The notes under the pieces were generated by a model, which did not search any database, was not told the DNA's origin, and was given only the letters and a program-made list of their open reading frames with translations. Position numbers and translations under genes: made by a program. 20,987 bases of DNA, from positions 1 to 20,987 of the forward strand of contig NZ_CALIIS010000028.1 in assembly GCF_938017705.1 (NCBI RefSeq), read 5' to 3'. The stretch's first letter is position 1, and each line of letters opens with the position of its first letter. Shown piece after piece: positions 1-6,277 of this stretch. The stretch is from an uncultured Campylobacter sp. GTDB lineage: Bacteria; Campylobacterota; Campylobacteria; Campylobacterales; Campylobacteraceae.

Positions 1-1
1 G

Positions 2-907
2 TGTAATTTCAGATGCAGATATTGCATGCCGAGCACGCCGTTTAATTGGGTGCCGCGAGAGAATATTTTAAGCTTTGAGGAGATGTTTTTATTCGTCAAA
101 GTTGCGATCGACGGCGGCGTAAAAAAGATCCGTATCACGGGCGGCGAACCACTGGTGCGAAAGGGGATCGAGGATTTTATAAAGATGATCGCGGATTACG
201 CCCCTGGTATCGATCTCGCGCTTACTACCAACGGATATTATCTCAAAAATTACGCGCGCGCCCTTAAAGACGCGGGGCTAAAGCGCATCAATATGTCGCT
301 TGACTCGCTGCGACCGGAGCGGGCTAAATTTATAGCTCAGCGCGGCGTGCTTTATAACGTCCTAGAAGGCCTTGACGCCGCACTTGAAGCGGGGCTAAAG
401 GTCAAGCTAAACACCGTCGCGCTAAAAGGGATCAACGACGACGAGCTTATTTATTTGCTGGAATTTGCCCGCGAAAAAGATTGCCAGATTCGCTTCATAG
501 AATTTATGGAAAACACCCATGCCGGCGATCTTACAGGCTTAAAATCGAGTGAAATTTTAGATATTTTAAGGCGCAAATTTATCTTTACCGCTCTGCCGAA
601 ATCTCAGAGCTCGCCCGCGTCGCTTTACGCGCTTGGGGACGGCTACACCTTCGGTATCATCGATCCGCACAAGCACGATTTTTGCGAGAGTTGCAACCGT
701 ATCAGACTAAGCGCCGAGGGGCTTTTGATCCCGTGTCTTTACTTCGAGGACGCGCTAAGTATCAAAAAGGCGGTCAAAGAGGGCGACATCGCCGCAGCCG
801 CCGAAATTTTGGCTAAAATTTTAGCGAATAAGCCCGAAAAAAATCGCTGGCAAACGGACGCTTCGAATGAAATTTCAAGCCGCGCATTTTACGAGACGGG
901 CGGATGA
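2..907 (+). CDS. moaA: GTP 3',8-cyclase MoaA, 5'-truncated by window edge
   Basis: Radical SAM enzyme that, with MoaC, converts GTP to cyclic pyranopterin monophosphate, the first step of molybdopterin cofactor synthesis in the cytoplasm. The frame is already open at base 2 and begins inside the radical-SAM motif (CNFRCRYCMP, a CX3CX2C cluster), so only about 10-25 N-terminal residues and the true start are missing; 301 residues are visible. An ITGGEPLVR motif follows. The second, GTP-binding 4Fe-4S motif is present near the C-terminus as FCESC followed by 13 residues and PCLY (CX2CX13C). The protein ends in the Gly-Gly tail typical of MoaA. Its stop overlaps the queE start as ATGA, which implies translational coupling. 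The gene fits with the molybdate-uptake genes at the far end of the window. Identification is firm. Confidence 0.97.
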   Translation, partial: CNFRCRYCMPSTPFNWVPRENILSFEEMFLFVKVAIDGGVKKIRITGGEPLVRKGIEDFIKMIADYAPGIDLALTTNGYYLKNYARALKDAGLKRINMSLDSLRPERAKFIAQRGVLYNVLEGLDAALEAGLKVKLNTVALKGINDDELIYLLEFAREKDCQIRFIEFMENTHAGDLTGLKSSEILDILRRKFIFTALPKSQSSPASLYALGDGYTFGIIDPHKHDFCESCNRIRLSAEGLLIPCLYFEDALSIKKAVKEGDIAAAAEILAKILANKPEKNRWQTDASNEISSRAFYETGG

Positions 908-1869
908 GGCTCGTAGAGAGCTTTTTAAGTATCCAGGGCGAGGGCAAGTATGCGGGCAGGCTCGCGTTTTTCTTTCGCTTTGCGGGCTGCAATCTGCGCT
1001 GCGAGGGCTTCGGCGGCGAGCGCGTTTCACCAAAGACCGGCGAGATCTTGCGCGGCTGCGATACGATCCGCGCGGTTTTTACAAATCACTTCGAGCACGA
1101 AGAAATTTTAAATTTAGCCCAGCTTTTGAATAAAATTCCAAATTTATCCGCTTCGTCCTGTTCCGCACCTGCGTGCTCTACGCCAGGTTTTTGCGCCGCC
1201 GAAGCTTTTTCCGAAAGCGATACCTTAAATTCCGCCGCCGCGCAAAAGCCTCCCCGCTCAAACGATAGTGCAGAAAATTCTTTAAATTTAACGAGCGAGA
1301 ATTCTTTAAATTTCGCGGCGCAGAATTCTTTAAATTTAAATCCGCAAAGCTCCGCCTCGCCGCAAAGCGCTAAGCTTTATCAAAAGCCGATCGTCGTTAT
1401 CACCGGCGGCGAGCCGCTACTACACTATAAAGAGGCGCTATTTTACGAGTTCGTCTGCGAGCTGCTCGCGCGCGGACACGCGGTGCACTTCGAAACCAAC
1501 GGCACGATTTTCGTGGATTTTGAAAAATTTCCCGCCTACAAAAGCTGCGTCTTTGCGGTCTCGCCTAAGCTTTCAAACTCCGCCGAGCCGCGCGAACGTA
1601 GGTTAAACTTCGCCGCGCTGCGAAGCTTAAAACAAAACGCAAAAGATAGCTTTTATAAGTTTGTCATCTCGCCCGAGTTTGACGCGCAGCCCGAGATCGC
1701 CGAAATTTTAGCGGCGTGCGGCGGCGAGGTTTATTGTATGCCGCGCGGCGCAGATCGTCGCGAGCTGGAAAGCGGCGCGCAATTTTGCGTGGATTTTTGC
1801 CTAAAAAACGGCTATAATTACTCCGATCGCCTGCACATTAGAATTTGGGGCGAGAAGGACGGGGTATGA
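904..1869 (+). CDS. queE: 7-carboxy-7-deazaguanine synthase QueE with a low-complexity insertion
   Basis: Radical SAM enzyme that converts 6-carboxytetrahydropterin to 7-carboxy-7-deazaguanine in the preQ0/queuosine pathway. The start matches the family (VESFLSIQGEGKYAG), and VVITGGEPLLHYKE lies at 164-177. The cluster cysteines are C29, C33 and C52: GCNLRC, then 18 residues, then the conserved CDT, so the usual CX3CX2C is stretched to CX3CX18C. Residues of about 80-158 are an Asn/Ser/Ala/Pro-rich stretch with no counterpart in ordinary QueE proteins; it includes three tandem 8-residue repeats of the type (E/Q)NSLN. This insertion explains the length of 321 residues against about 220-250 for the family. 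The gene overlaps moaA and queD by 4 bases each, so the three are probably translated together. QueE identity is strong; the effect of the insertion is unknown. Confidence 0.93.
   Translation: MRLVESFLSIQGEGKYAGRLAFFFRFAGCNLRCEGFGGERVSPKTGEILRGCDTIRAVFTNHFEHEEILNLAQLLNKIPNLSASSCSAPACSTPGFCAAEAFSESDTLNSAAAQKPPRSNDSAENSLNLTSENSLNFAAQNSLNLNPQSSASPQSAKLYQKPIVVITGGEPLLHYKEALFYEFVCELLARGHAVHFETNGTIFVDFEKFPAYKSCVFAVSPKLSNSAEPRERRLNFAALRSLKQNAKDSFYKFVISPEFDAQPEIAEILAACGGEVYCMPRGADRRELESGAQFCVDFCLKNGYNYSDRLHIRIWGEKDGV
1273..1344 (+). repeat. Three tandem 24-bp repeats inside queE
   Basis: Three head-to-tail units with a period of exactly 24 bases share the core AATTCTTTAAATTT (cores start at 1276, 1300 and 1324). 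Being a multiple of three, each unit adds 8 residues in frame: ENSLNLTS, ENSLNFAA and QNSLNLNP. The core resembles the AAATTT-rich words common in intergenic DNA of this window. Copy number could vary between strains without breaking the frame. Confidence 0.85.
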
Positions 1870-2447
1870 TAATTAGGAAATTATACGAATTCGAAAACGC
1901 TCACATCGTGCGCCTGTGCGGCTCGAAGCGGTGTCGCACGAGCATCCATGGCCACTCCTATAGATGCGAAATTTTGCTTAGCTCAAATTTTTTGGATGAA
2001 GCGGGTATGGTTTACGACTTTGGTTATATGAAGCTCGGTATTCGCGAGCTTATCGATAGTTTCGACCACGCTACGACGATCTACGCGCGCGATGATGCCA
2101 GCTACATCGCGGATCTTAAAAAACACAGCGCGCGCTGGGTGCAGATACCGCTAAATCCGAGCGCGGAGCAGTTTTGTAGAATTTTTTTCGTCCTTGTGGA
2201 CCGACTTTTGAGCTTAACTCAGATGCAAAACGGCGAGCGCGAAGTAAAGCTTCACAGCGTTATCGTGCACGAAACGGCCACCGGCTACGCGCAGTGCTTC
2301 CGCGAGGACGCCTACAACGCGCAGATGGGCGAGATCGCGCTGGATGAGATAGAATTCTCGCCCGCCGTGCGCGAGGAGTGGAAGCAGCCGAAGCTTTGGC
2401 AAAAGCTGCTGCGTGGCGAAAAAATCATCTATCCAAAGGACTGCTGA
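1866..2447 (+). CDS. queD: 6-carboxytetrahydropterin synthase QueD
   Basis: Zinc enzyme that makes 6-carboxy-5,6,7,8-tetrahydropterin from dihydroneopterin triphosphate, supplying the substrate of QueE. The 193-residue protein shows the T-fold/PTPS pattern: zinc ligands H13 (FENAH) and H28/H30 (HGHSY), a candidate catalytic Cys at C23 just before the HxH, a DSFDHATT segment, and a C-terminal HETATGYAQC carrying the substrate-binding Glu. The ATG at 1866 is chosen over an upstream TTG at 1845 because it gives the normal MIIRKLYEFENAH start, overlaps the queE stop as ATGA, and has AGAAGGA about 7 bases upstream. It is longer than E. coli QueD (about 120 residues) because of a longer central and C-terminal part, which I believe is normal in Campylobacter. 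Confidence 0.93.
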   Translation: MIIRKLYEFENAHIVRLCGSKRCRTSIHGHSYRCEILLSSNFLDEAGMVYDFGYMKLGIRELIDSFDHATTIYARDDASYIADLKKHSARWVQIPLNPSAEQFCRIFFVLVDRLLSLTQMQNGEREVKLHSVIVHETATGYAQCFREDAYNAQMGEIALDEIEFSPAVREEWKQPKLWQKLLRGEKIIYPKDC

Positions 2448-2668
2448 TGAGAAATTTATTTAAATTTGGCGCGGAGTTTGTGCGCGTTTTGGCCACGTGC
2501 GCGATCTTTGCCTGCGCGCTTGCCTTGGGCGGCTGCGACGATGAGAAAAAGGACACCTTGCAAAAGCCGCCGGTGGATAGCGAGGTGCCGAAGGACGTGC
2601 CTATCGCGCCTAGCGAGCCCAAAGTCGATATAAACGCCGATATGCCGCCGCTTCCGGTGACAGAATAA
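2447..2668 (+). CDS. Small predicted lipoprotein, function unknown
   Basis: A 73-residue protein with a hydrophobic N-terminal segment and a lipobox L27-G28-G29-C30, so it is probably a lipid-anchored envelope protein. The mature part (about 44 residues) is rich in Pro, Asp, Glu and Lys and has no CXXCH haem motif or other recognisable domain. The ATG at 2447 overlaps the queD stop as TGATG and directly precedes the signal sequence; starts further upstream would run back into queD. From memory, C. jejuni has a small haem-type lipoprotein at this locus, but this protein lacks the haem signature, so homology is uncertain. Confidence 0.72.
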   Translation: MRNLFKFGAEFVRVLATCAIFACALALGGCDDEKKDTLQKPPVDSEVPKDVPIAPSEPKVDINADMPPLPVTE

Positions 2669-3046
2669 GGCGCGAGCGTTGAAAAGTCCGCGTCTAAATT
2701 TGAAATTTTTTAAAATTTGCGTTGTTCGTATGCGGCGCGCAAGTGCGATTTTAGCGCCATTTTTGCCCGTGCGATCTGCGCAAAGAAATTTTAAATTTTA
2801 TAAAGCTCTATCCGCAAAATTTCATTCTTGGCGCAAGAGATACGGCGCCAAATCGGGGTTGAACGCGCGCGCGGTAAATTTTGGCGCAATAAATAGCCGC
2901 GGCCGTTTTGAATGGTTTTTAAAATTTCAAAGGCACGGAGCAGGTCTGCTTTATCTTGCGCCGAAAAAATTTGCGTTGGAATTTGATCGTTTCGGTTCTA
3001 GCTGCGCAAAATTTTATCCTGCGAATTTAACCTCTCGGCGGAAGTG
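2669..3046. other. Gene-poor stretch between lipoprotein and membrane protein genes
   Basis: This stretch of 378 bases has many AAATTTTAAA-type runs alternating with GC-rich words. A plus-strand open frame from a TTG at 2679 crosses it, but the translation is Lys/Arg/Phe-rich, has no domain-like pattern and comes from the repeated A/T words, so I treat it as non-coding. I see no clear terminator or promoter. Confidence 0.5.
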
Positions 3047-3529
3047 ATGGATTATCTGTATCAAAGCGCCCTGGGTTTTCATAAGTTTTTCGCGCTAGTT
3101 GCGGCGATTTTAACGATAATTTATCTGATTTTTACCCAGCTTAAGATCGATGCGGCGGCGGAATTTCGCCCTCGCAGCGAGGCTATAAATCCCGCCGCTT
3201 CCGCGCCGCAAGCTGAAAATTTAAAGCAAAAGAGCAGATCTGGGCTTAGATTTCTTAGGCGCATCAGGCTATTTTTGCCGATCTATTATTCGTGTATCGC
3301 GGCGCTGATAGTTAGCGGAAGCGTGATGCTGTCGGTGTTGCGCTTTGATCTGAGCTTTAAAATTTACTTTATGGCGCTCGGATCGCTAGCGATGATCGCG
3401 CTTAGCGCGGTATCATACAAATGGCTGAAAATCGCGTATCTAAGTCAAAACTTTACGCCCTATCAGCGCAAAATGCGGGTGATTTTGGGGCTAAACTTAG
3501 CGATAATTTTGATAGCGAGTGTTATTTGA
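3047..3529 (+). CDS. Predicted four-helix integral membrane protein
   Basis: A 160-residue inner-membrane protein of unrecognised family. Hydrophobic segments lie at about residues 11-32, 75-97, 103-125 and 145-160. The loop between helices 1 and 2 (about 33-72) is polar and Ala/Arg/Lys-rich, another example of a low-complexity spacer in this genome. The ATG at 3047 follows GGCGGAAG at a normal ribosome-binding distance; the overlapping GTG at 3044 would add one residue. The stop overlaps the rsmE start as TGATG, so the two are likely co-translated. C. jejuni has, as I recall, a membrane protein in the same place (Cj0157c). The function is unknown. Confidence 0.8.
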   Translation: MDYLYQSALGFHKFFALVAAILTIIYLIFTQLKIDAAAEFRPRSEAINPAASAPQAENLKQKSRSGLRFLRRIRLFLPIYYSCIAALIVSGSVMLSVLRFDLSFKIYFMALGSLAMIALSAVSYKWLKIAYLSQNFTPYQRKMRVILGLNLAIILIASVI

Positions 3530-4185
3530 TGGTATATTTTTACGATAAGTTTGCAGGCGAACGGAGCCTAGTTTTGCAGAATGATCAGTTTTCGCACTTA
3601 AAGGCCAGGCGAGCAAGGGCGGGCGAGCGCATAGACGTGCGCAATCTCGAGGACGGGGCTAGTTATTTATATGAGATCTCTGAAATTTCGCGCAAGGGCG
3701 CGGCTTTAAATTTGGTTTTTAAAAGCTCGGTTTTTACGCCGAGCCACGATTTTTGGGTCGCTTGGGCGGTCGTCGAGAGCGCCGTGATCGAAAAGAGCCT
3801 GCCTGCGCTAAACGAGATGGGCGTCGGGCGGCTTATTTTGGTCTATACTGATCTGTCGCAGAAAAACGTGCGGCTCGATCTGCAAAGGATGGAGCGGATT
3901 TTGGTCAACTCGTCTCAACAATGCGGGCGAAATTCTATCATGCAGATCGAGGTTCTGAGCGGCTCGGACGAGCTTGCGCAAAGATATGAAAACGTAAGCC
4001 TGATCGATTTTGGCGGCAAGAACATCGACATTTTCGGCGGCGACGAGATCGCGTTCGTCGGCCCGGAGGGTGGGTTTTCGCCGCGCGAAAGGGAGAAATT
4101 TAAAAATGCCTATGCGCTTAATAGCCCCTATATTTTGCGCTCAAATACCGCGCTGATCGCAACTTGCGCGAAGCTGATGTTTTAA
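3529..4185 (+). CDS. rsmE: 16S rRNA m3U1498 methyltransferase RsmE
   Basis: SAM-dependent SPOUT methyltransferase that adds the N3-methyl group to U1498 of 16S rRNA in the decoding region. The 218-residue protein has an N-terminal PUA-like part (DQFSHLKARRARAGERI) followed by the SPOUT domain. That domain shows KSLPALNEMGV, a FVGPEGGFS loop with GPEGG at 178-182, and the C-terminal knot segment ILRSNTAL at 202-209. The ATG at 3529 overlaps the previous stop (TGATG) and gives the expected MVYFYD start; an open frame from 3421 only extends into the upstream gene. The protein is slightly shorter than E. coli RsmE (243), and the C-terminal ILRSNTAL variant differs from the usual ILRxETA. The family call is secure. 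Confidence 0.92.
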   Translation: MVYFYDKFAGERSLVLQNDQFSHLKARRARAGERIDVRNLEDGASYLYEISEISRKGAALNLVFKSSVFTPSHDFWVAWAVVESAVIEKSLPALNEMGVGRLILVYTDLSQKNVRLDLQRMERILVNSSQQCGRNSIMQIEVLSGSDELAQRYENVSLIDFGGKNIDIFGGDEIAFVGPEGGFSPREREKFKNAYALNSPYILRSNTALIATCAKLMF

Positions 4186-4201
4186 GCGCTCAGTAAATTT
4201 T

Positions 4202-4231
4202 AAAATTTAAAAGCCGCGCGCTTTAAATTTT
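4202..4231 (+). terminator. Possible terminator hairpin after rsmE
   Basis: The left arm AAAATTTAAAAGC pairs with the right arm GCTTTAAATTTT around a CGCGC loop, with one bulged A. The stem is AT-rich, and the 3' T run lies inside the stem rather than after it. Its position just after the rsmE stop favours a terminator, but it may simply be one of the many AAATTT palindromes in the region. Confidence 0.4.
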
Positions 4232-4483
4232 GGAATTTAAAATTTGCTCTGCGCGACCTGTGATGTTTATCAGCGGCCTAACGCGCGGTGCGTATTTGCC
4301 GCGGCGTATCTTTATGCGCTGTATTTTGAACGCCGCAGTAGGCCGCGGTGAAATAAAATTTTACTCGAAAAGCGGGCTAAATTTTAAAATTTCGCGTCCA
4401 AAAAGTATGCTTGAGAAAAAAATTGCCGCTTCGCCGAGAGATTTTTAAAACCCTTTAAATTTGCTTTTTAGATAAAAAAGTTG

Positions 4484-4489
4484 TATAAT
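4484..4489 (+). promoter_or_regulatory. -10 box of the rpmE promoter
   Basis: A perfect TATAAT lies 34 bases before the rpmE ATG, preceded by TTG and by T-rich DNA (TTTGCTTTTTAG), as usual for Campylobacter sigma-70 promoters that lack a strong -35. An AAAAGGA ribosome-binding site follows at 4511-4517. Confidence 0.75.
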
Positions 4490-4523
4490 CGCAACCTTTT
4501 AAAATCATCAAAAAGGATCAAAA

Positions 4524-4724
4524 ATGAAAAAAGATATCCATCCAAACTTTGTCGAAACGACCGTTACCTGCGCTTGCGGAAACACTTTTAAAACGCGCTC
4601 GAACAAGCCTGAAATCCGCGTCGATATCTGCTCCAATTGCCATCCGTTTTTCACGGGCAGCGAGAAGATCGTAGATAGCGCGGGCCGAGTCGAGAAATTT
4701 AAGCAAAAATACGGAATGAAATAG
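4524..4724 (+). CDS. rpmE: Ribosomal protein bL31, zinc-binding type
   Basis: Large-subunit ribosomal protein L31, 66 residues, with the family N-terminus MKKDIHPNF. Four cysteines C16, C18, C36 and C39 identify the zinc-containing (C+) paralog, which in many bacteria is the form used when zinc is sufficient. HPFFTGS follows the second Cys pair. A strong AAAAGGA ribosome-binding site lies 6 bases before the ATG, and a TATAAT promoter sits just upstream, so rpmE probably leads the rpmE-rsmI transcript. The stop codon directly abuts the TTG start of rsmI. Confidence 0.97.
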   Translation: MKKDIHPNFVETTVTCACGNTFKTRSNKPEIRVDICSNCHPFFTGSEKIVDSAGRVEKFKQKYGMK

Positions 4725-5540
4725 TTGCTATATCTCATTCCTACGCCGATAGGAAATCTAAGCGATATCTCGAGCCGCGCGCTTGAGGTATTGCAAAGCT
4801 GCGAAATCCTAATCTGCGAGGATACGAGGGTTTCAAAAAAACTTCTAAACTTATTATCCGATAAATTTCAAATCTCATTTAAAATTTCACAGTTCTACTC
4901 GCTGCACACGCACAACGAAGCGGAGTTTTTCGCGAGCTTTAACGCGGCGCTTCTACGCGAAAAAGCTTGCGCATACGTAAGCGACGCAGGCATGCCCTGC
5001 ATTAGCGATCCGGGAATTGCGCTCGTAAAATTTGCGCAACGAAGCGGCGCGCCTTACGAGGTGCTTAGCGGCGCAAACGCTCTGCTGCTCGCAGCCGCCG
5101 CAAGCGGACTAGTGGAGAAAGAATTTAGCTTTTTAGGCTTTTTGAACAATGACGGCGCACAGCGCAAAGCTCAGATCCTAAATTTAATGCAAAGCCCCTA
5201 TCCGTGCGTACTCTATGAATCTCCAAAGCGCGTGATAAAGCTAATTGAGCAGATCGCGGGGATCGACGCGCAGCGCAAAATTTTTGCGATTAAGGAAGCC
5301 ACGAAAAAATTTGAAACCAAATTTTTTGGTAGCGCCGCGGAGCTCTTGCTGGAGCTAAAAAGCGCAAATTTAAACGGCGAATGGTGCGTCGTGATTGACG
5401 GCGCAGGCGAGAAAAGCTTTGAAAAAATCACGCAAGAAGATATTTTGTCGCTTGAGATCGCGCCGAAAATAAAAGCAAAACTGCTCTCAAAAATAAACGG
5501 CGAACCCGCCAAAGAAATATATAAAAATTTGATACGCTAA
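4725..5540 (+). CDS. rsmI: 16S rRNA 2'-O-ribose C1402 methyltransferase RsmI
   Basis: SAM-dependent methyltransferase of the tetrapyrrole-methylase fold that modifies the ribose of C1402 in 16S rRNA. The 271-residue protein begins M(TTG)LYLIPTPIGNLSDIS, with PTPIGN at 6-11. It has CEDTR at 31-35, SDAGMP at 86-91 (SDAGTP in most members), an LSGANALLLAAAASGL substrate-pocket segment, and YESPKRV. TTG at 4725 is chosen because it immediately follows the rpmE TAG and the motif-rich N-terminus starts there. Translation probably depends on coupling to rpmE. From memory the rpmE-rsmI order is also found in C. jejuni. Confidence 0.94.
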   Translation: MLYLIPTPIGNLSDISSRALEVLQSCEILICEDTRVSKKLLNLLSDKFQISFKISQFYSLHTHNEAEFFASFNAALLREKACAYVSDAGMPCISDPGIALVKFAQRSGAPYEVLSGANALLLAAAASGLVEKEFSFLGFLNNDGAQRKAQILNLMQSPYPCVLYESPKRVIKLIEQIAGIDAQRKIFAIKEATKKFETKFFGSAAELLLELKSANLNGEWCVVIDGAGEKSFEKITQEDILSLEIAPKIKAKLLSKINGEPAKEIYKNLIR

Positions 5541-5563
5541 GTCATATTTTAACCGTTTTTCGC

Positions 5564-5569
5564 TAAAAT
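5564..5569 (+). promoter_or_regulatory. Candidate -10 box giving a leaderless transcript
   Basis: TAAAAT lies only 6 bases before the ATG of the next gene. If used, transcription would start at or next to the A of that ATG (5576). No Shine-Dalgarno sequence is visible between the box and the start codon, which is consistent with a leaderless mRNA. T-rich DNA (CATATTTTAACCGTTTTTCG) lies upstream. Confidence 0.4.
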
Positions 5570-5575
5570 CCCAAA

Positions 5576-6277
5576 ATGATTATTTACGGCAAGCAGCTAT
5601 TTTTGCACCTTTTAAACCGGCATCCGCAGAAATTTATCCGCATCATCCTTGCCAAGGAGTGCGAGAAAGAAATTTTTAAAAAGATCGCCGCGACCGGCGT
5701 AAAAATCGAGCGCGCCGATGCGAAAAAAGCTCAAGCCCTCGCTCACGGCGGCAACCATCAAGGCTTCTTGGCCGAGGTGGAGGAGTTTAGCTTCGGCGAT
5801 CTAGCTAGCGTCAAAGACGATAAATTCGTGCCGATCCTTTATGGGCTTACCGACGTCGGAAACATCGGCGCGATAATGCGCAGCGCCTATGCTTTGGGCG
5901 CGGACAGCGTGATCGTCGTCGCAAATAATCTAAATATGGCGGGCGTAGTGCGCGCAAGCTCGGGCGCGGCGTATGAGCTAAACGTCGTTAAGGTCGCAGA
6001 CGGGCTTAGCGTGATAAACGAGCTTAAACAAAGCGGCTTTGAAATTTACGCCGCGAGTGCGGACGGGACGAACTTTAAGGAGTTAAAGCTCGGCGCGAAA
6101 AGCGCACTCGTAATGGGGAACGAAGAAGAGGGGATACCTGCTAGGGCGCTTAAAAAATGCGACCGCGCGGTATCAATAAAGATGCGCGAAGGCTGGGACT
6201 CGCTTAACGTAAGTGCGGCATTTGCGATACTGTGCGATGGAATTTTAAATGGAAGAAATAGAAGAGAAGTTAAATAA
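5576..6277 (+). CDS. TrmH/SpoU-family 2'-O-methyltransferase, RlmB-like
   Basis: SPOUT-class methyltransferase, probably modifying a 23S rRNA guanosine ribose (RlmB type). The 233-residue protein starts MIIYGKQLFLHLL as RlmB proteins do. It has a substrate-binding N-terminal domain ending in GGNHQGFLAEV, motif 1 LYGLTDVGNIGAIMRSAYAL at about 88-107, motif 2 LVMGNEEEGIP, and motif 3 SLNVSAA at 209-215. No ribosome-binding site precedes the ATG, and a TAAAAT box sits 6 bases upstream. The last 29 bases overlap the start of the next gene. rsmE, rsmI and this gene put three rRNA methyltransferases close together. The exact target nucleotide cannot be read from the sequence. Confidence 0.88.
   Translation: MIIYGKQLFLHLLNRHPQKFIRIILAKECEKEIFKKIAATGVKIERADAKKAQALAHGGNHQGFLAEVEEFSFGDLASVKDDKFVPILYGLTDVGNIGAIMRSAYALGADSVIVVANNLNMAGVVRASSGAAYELNVVKVADGLSVINELKQSGFEIYAASADGTNFKELKLGAKSALVMGNEEEGIPARALKKCDRAVSIKMREGWDSLNVSAAFAILCDGILNGRNRREVK

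Larger units (their letters stand above)
4186..4523. other. Intergenic region with hairpin and rpmE promoter
   Basis: This 338-base region holds a terminator-like hairpin at 4202-4231 and the rpmE promoter and ribosome-binding site at its right end. Between them is A/T-word-rich DNA (several AAATTTTAAA runs) with no convincing gene. A 72-codon frame at 4230-4448 has no recognisable features. Confidence 0.55.

Noticed and set aside
2679..3047. 122-codon plus-strand open frame starting at TTG
   Set aside because: The translation is Lys/Arg/Phe-rich, arises from repeated A/T words, has no domain or signal pattern, and no ribosome-binding site was found.
4230..4448. 72-codon open frame between rsmE and rpmE
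   Set aside because: No recognisable composition or motif; it starts within a hairpin-rich A/T-word region and lacks a clear ribosome-binding site.
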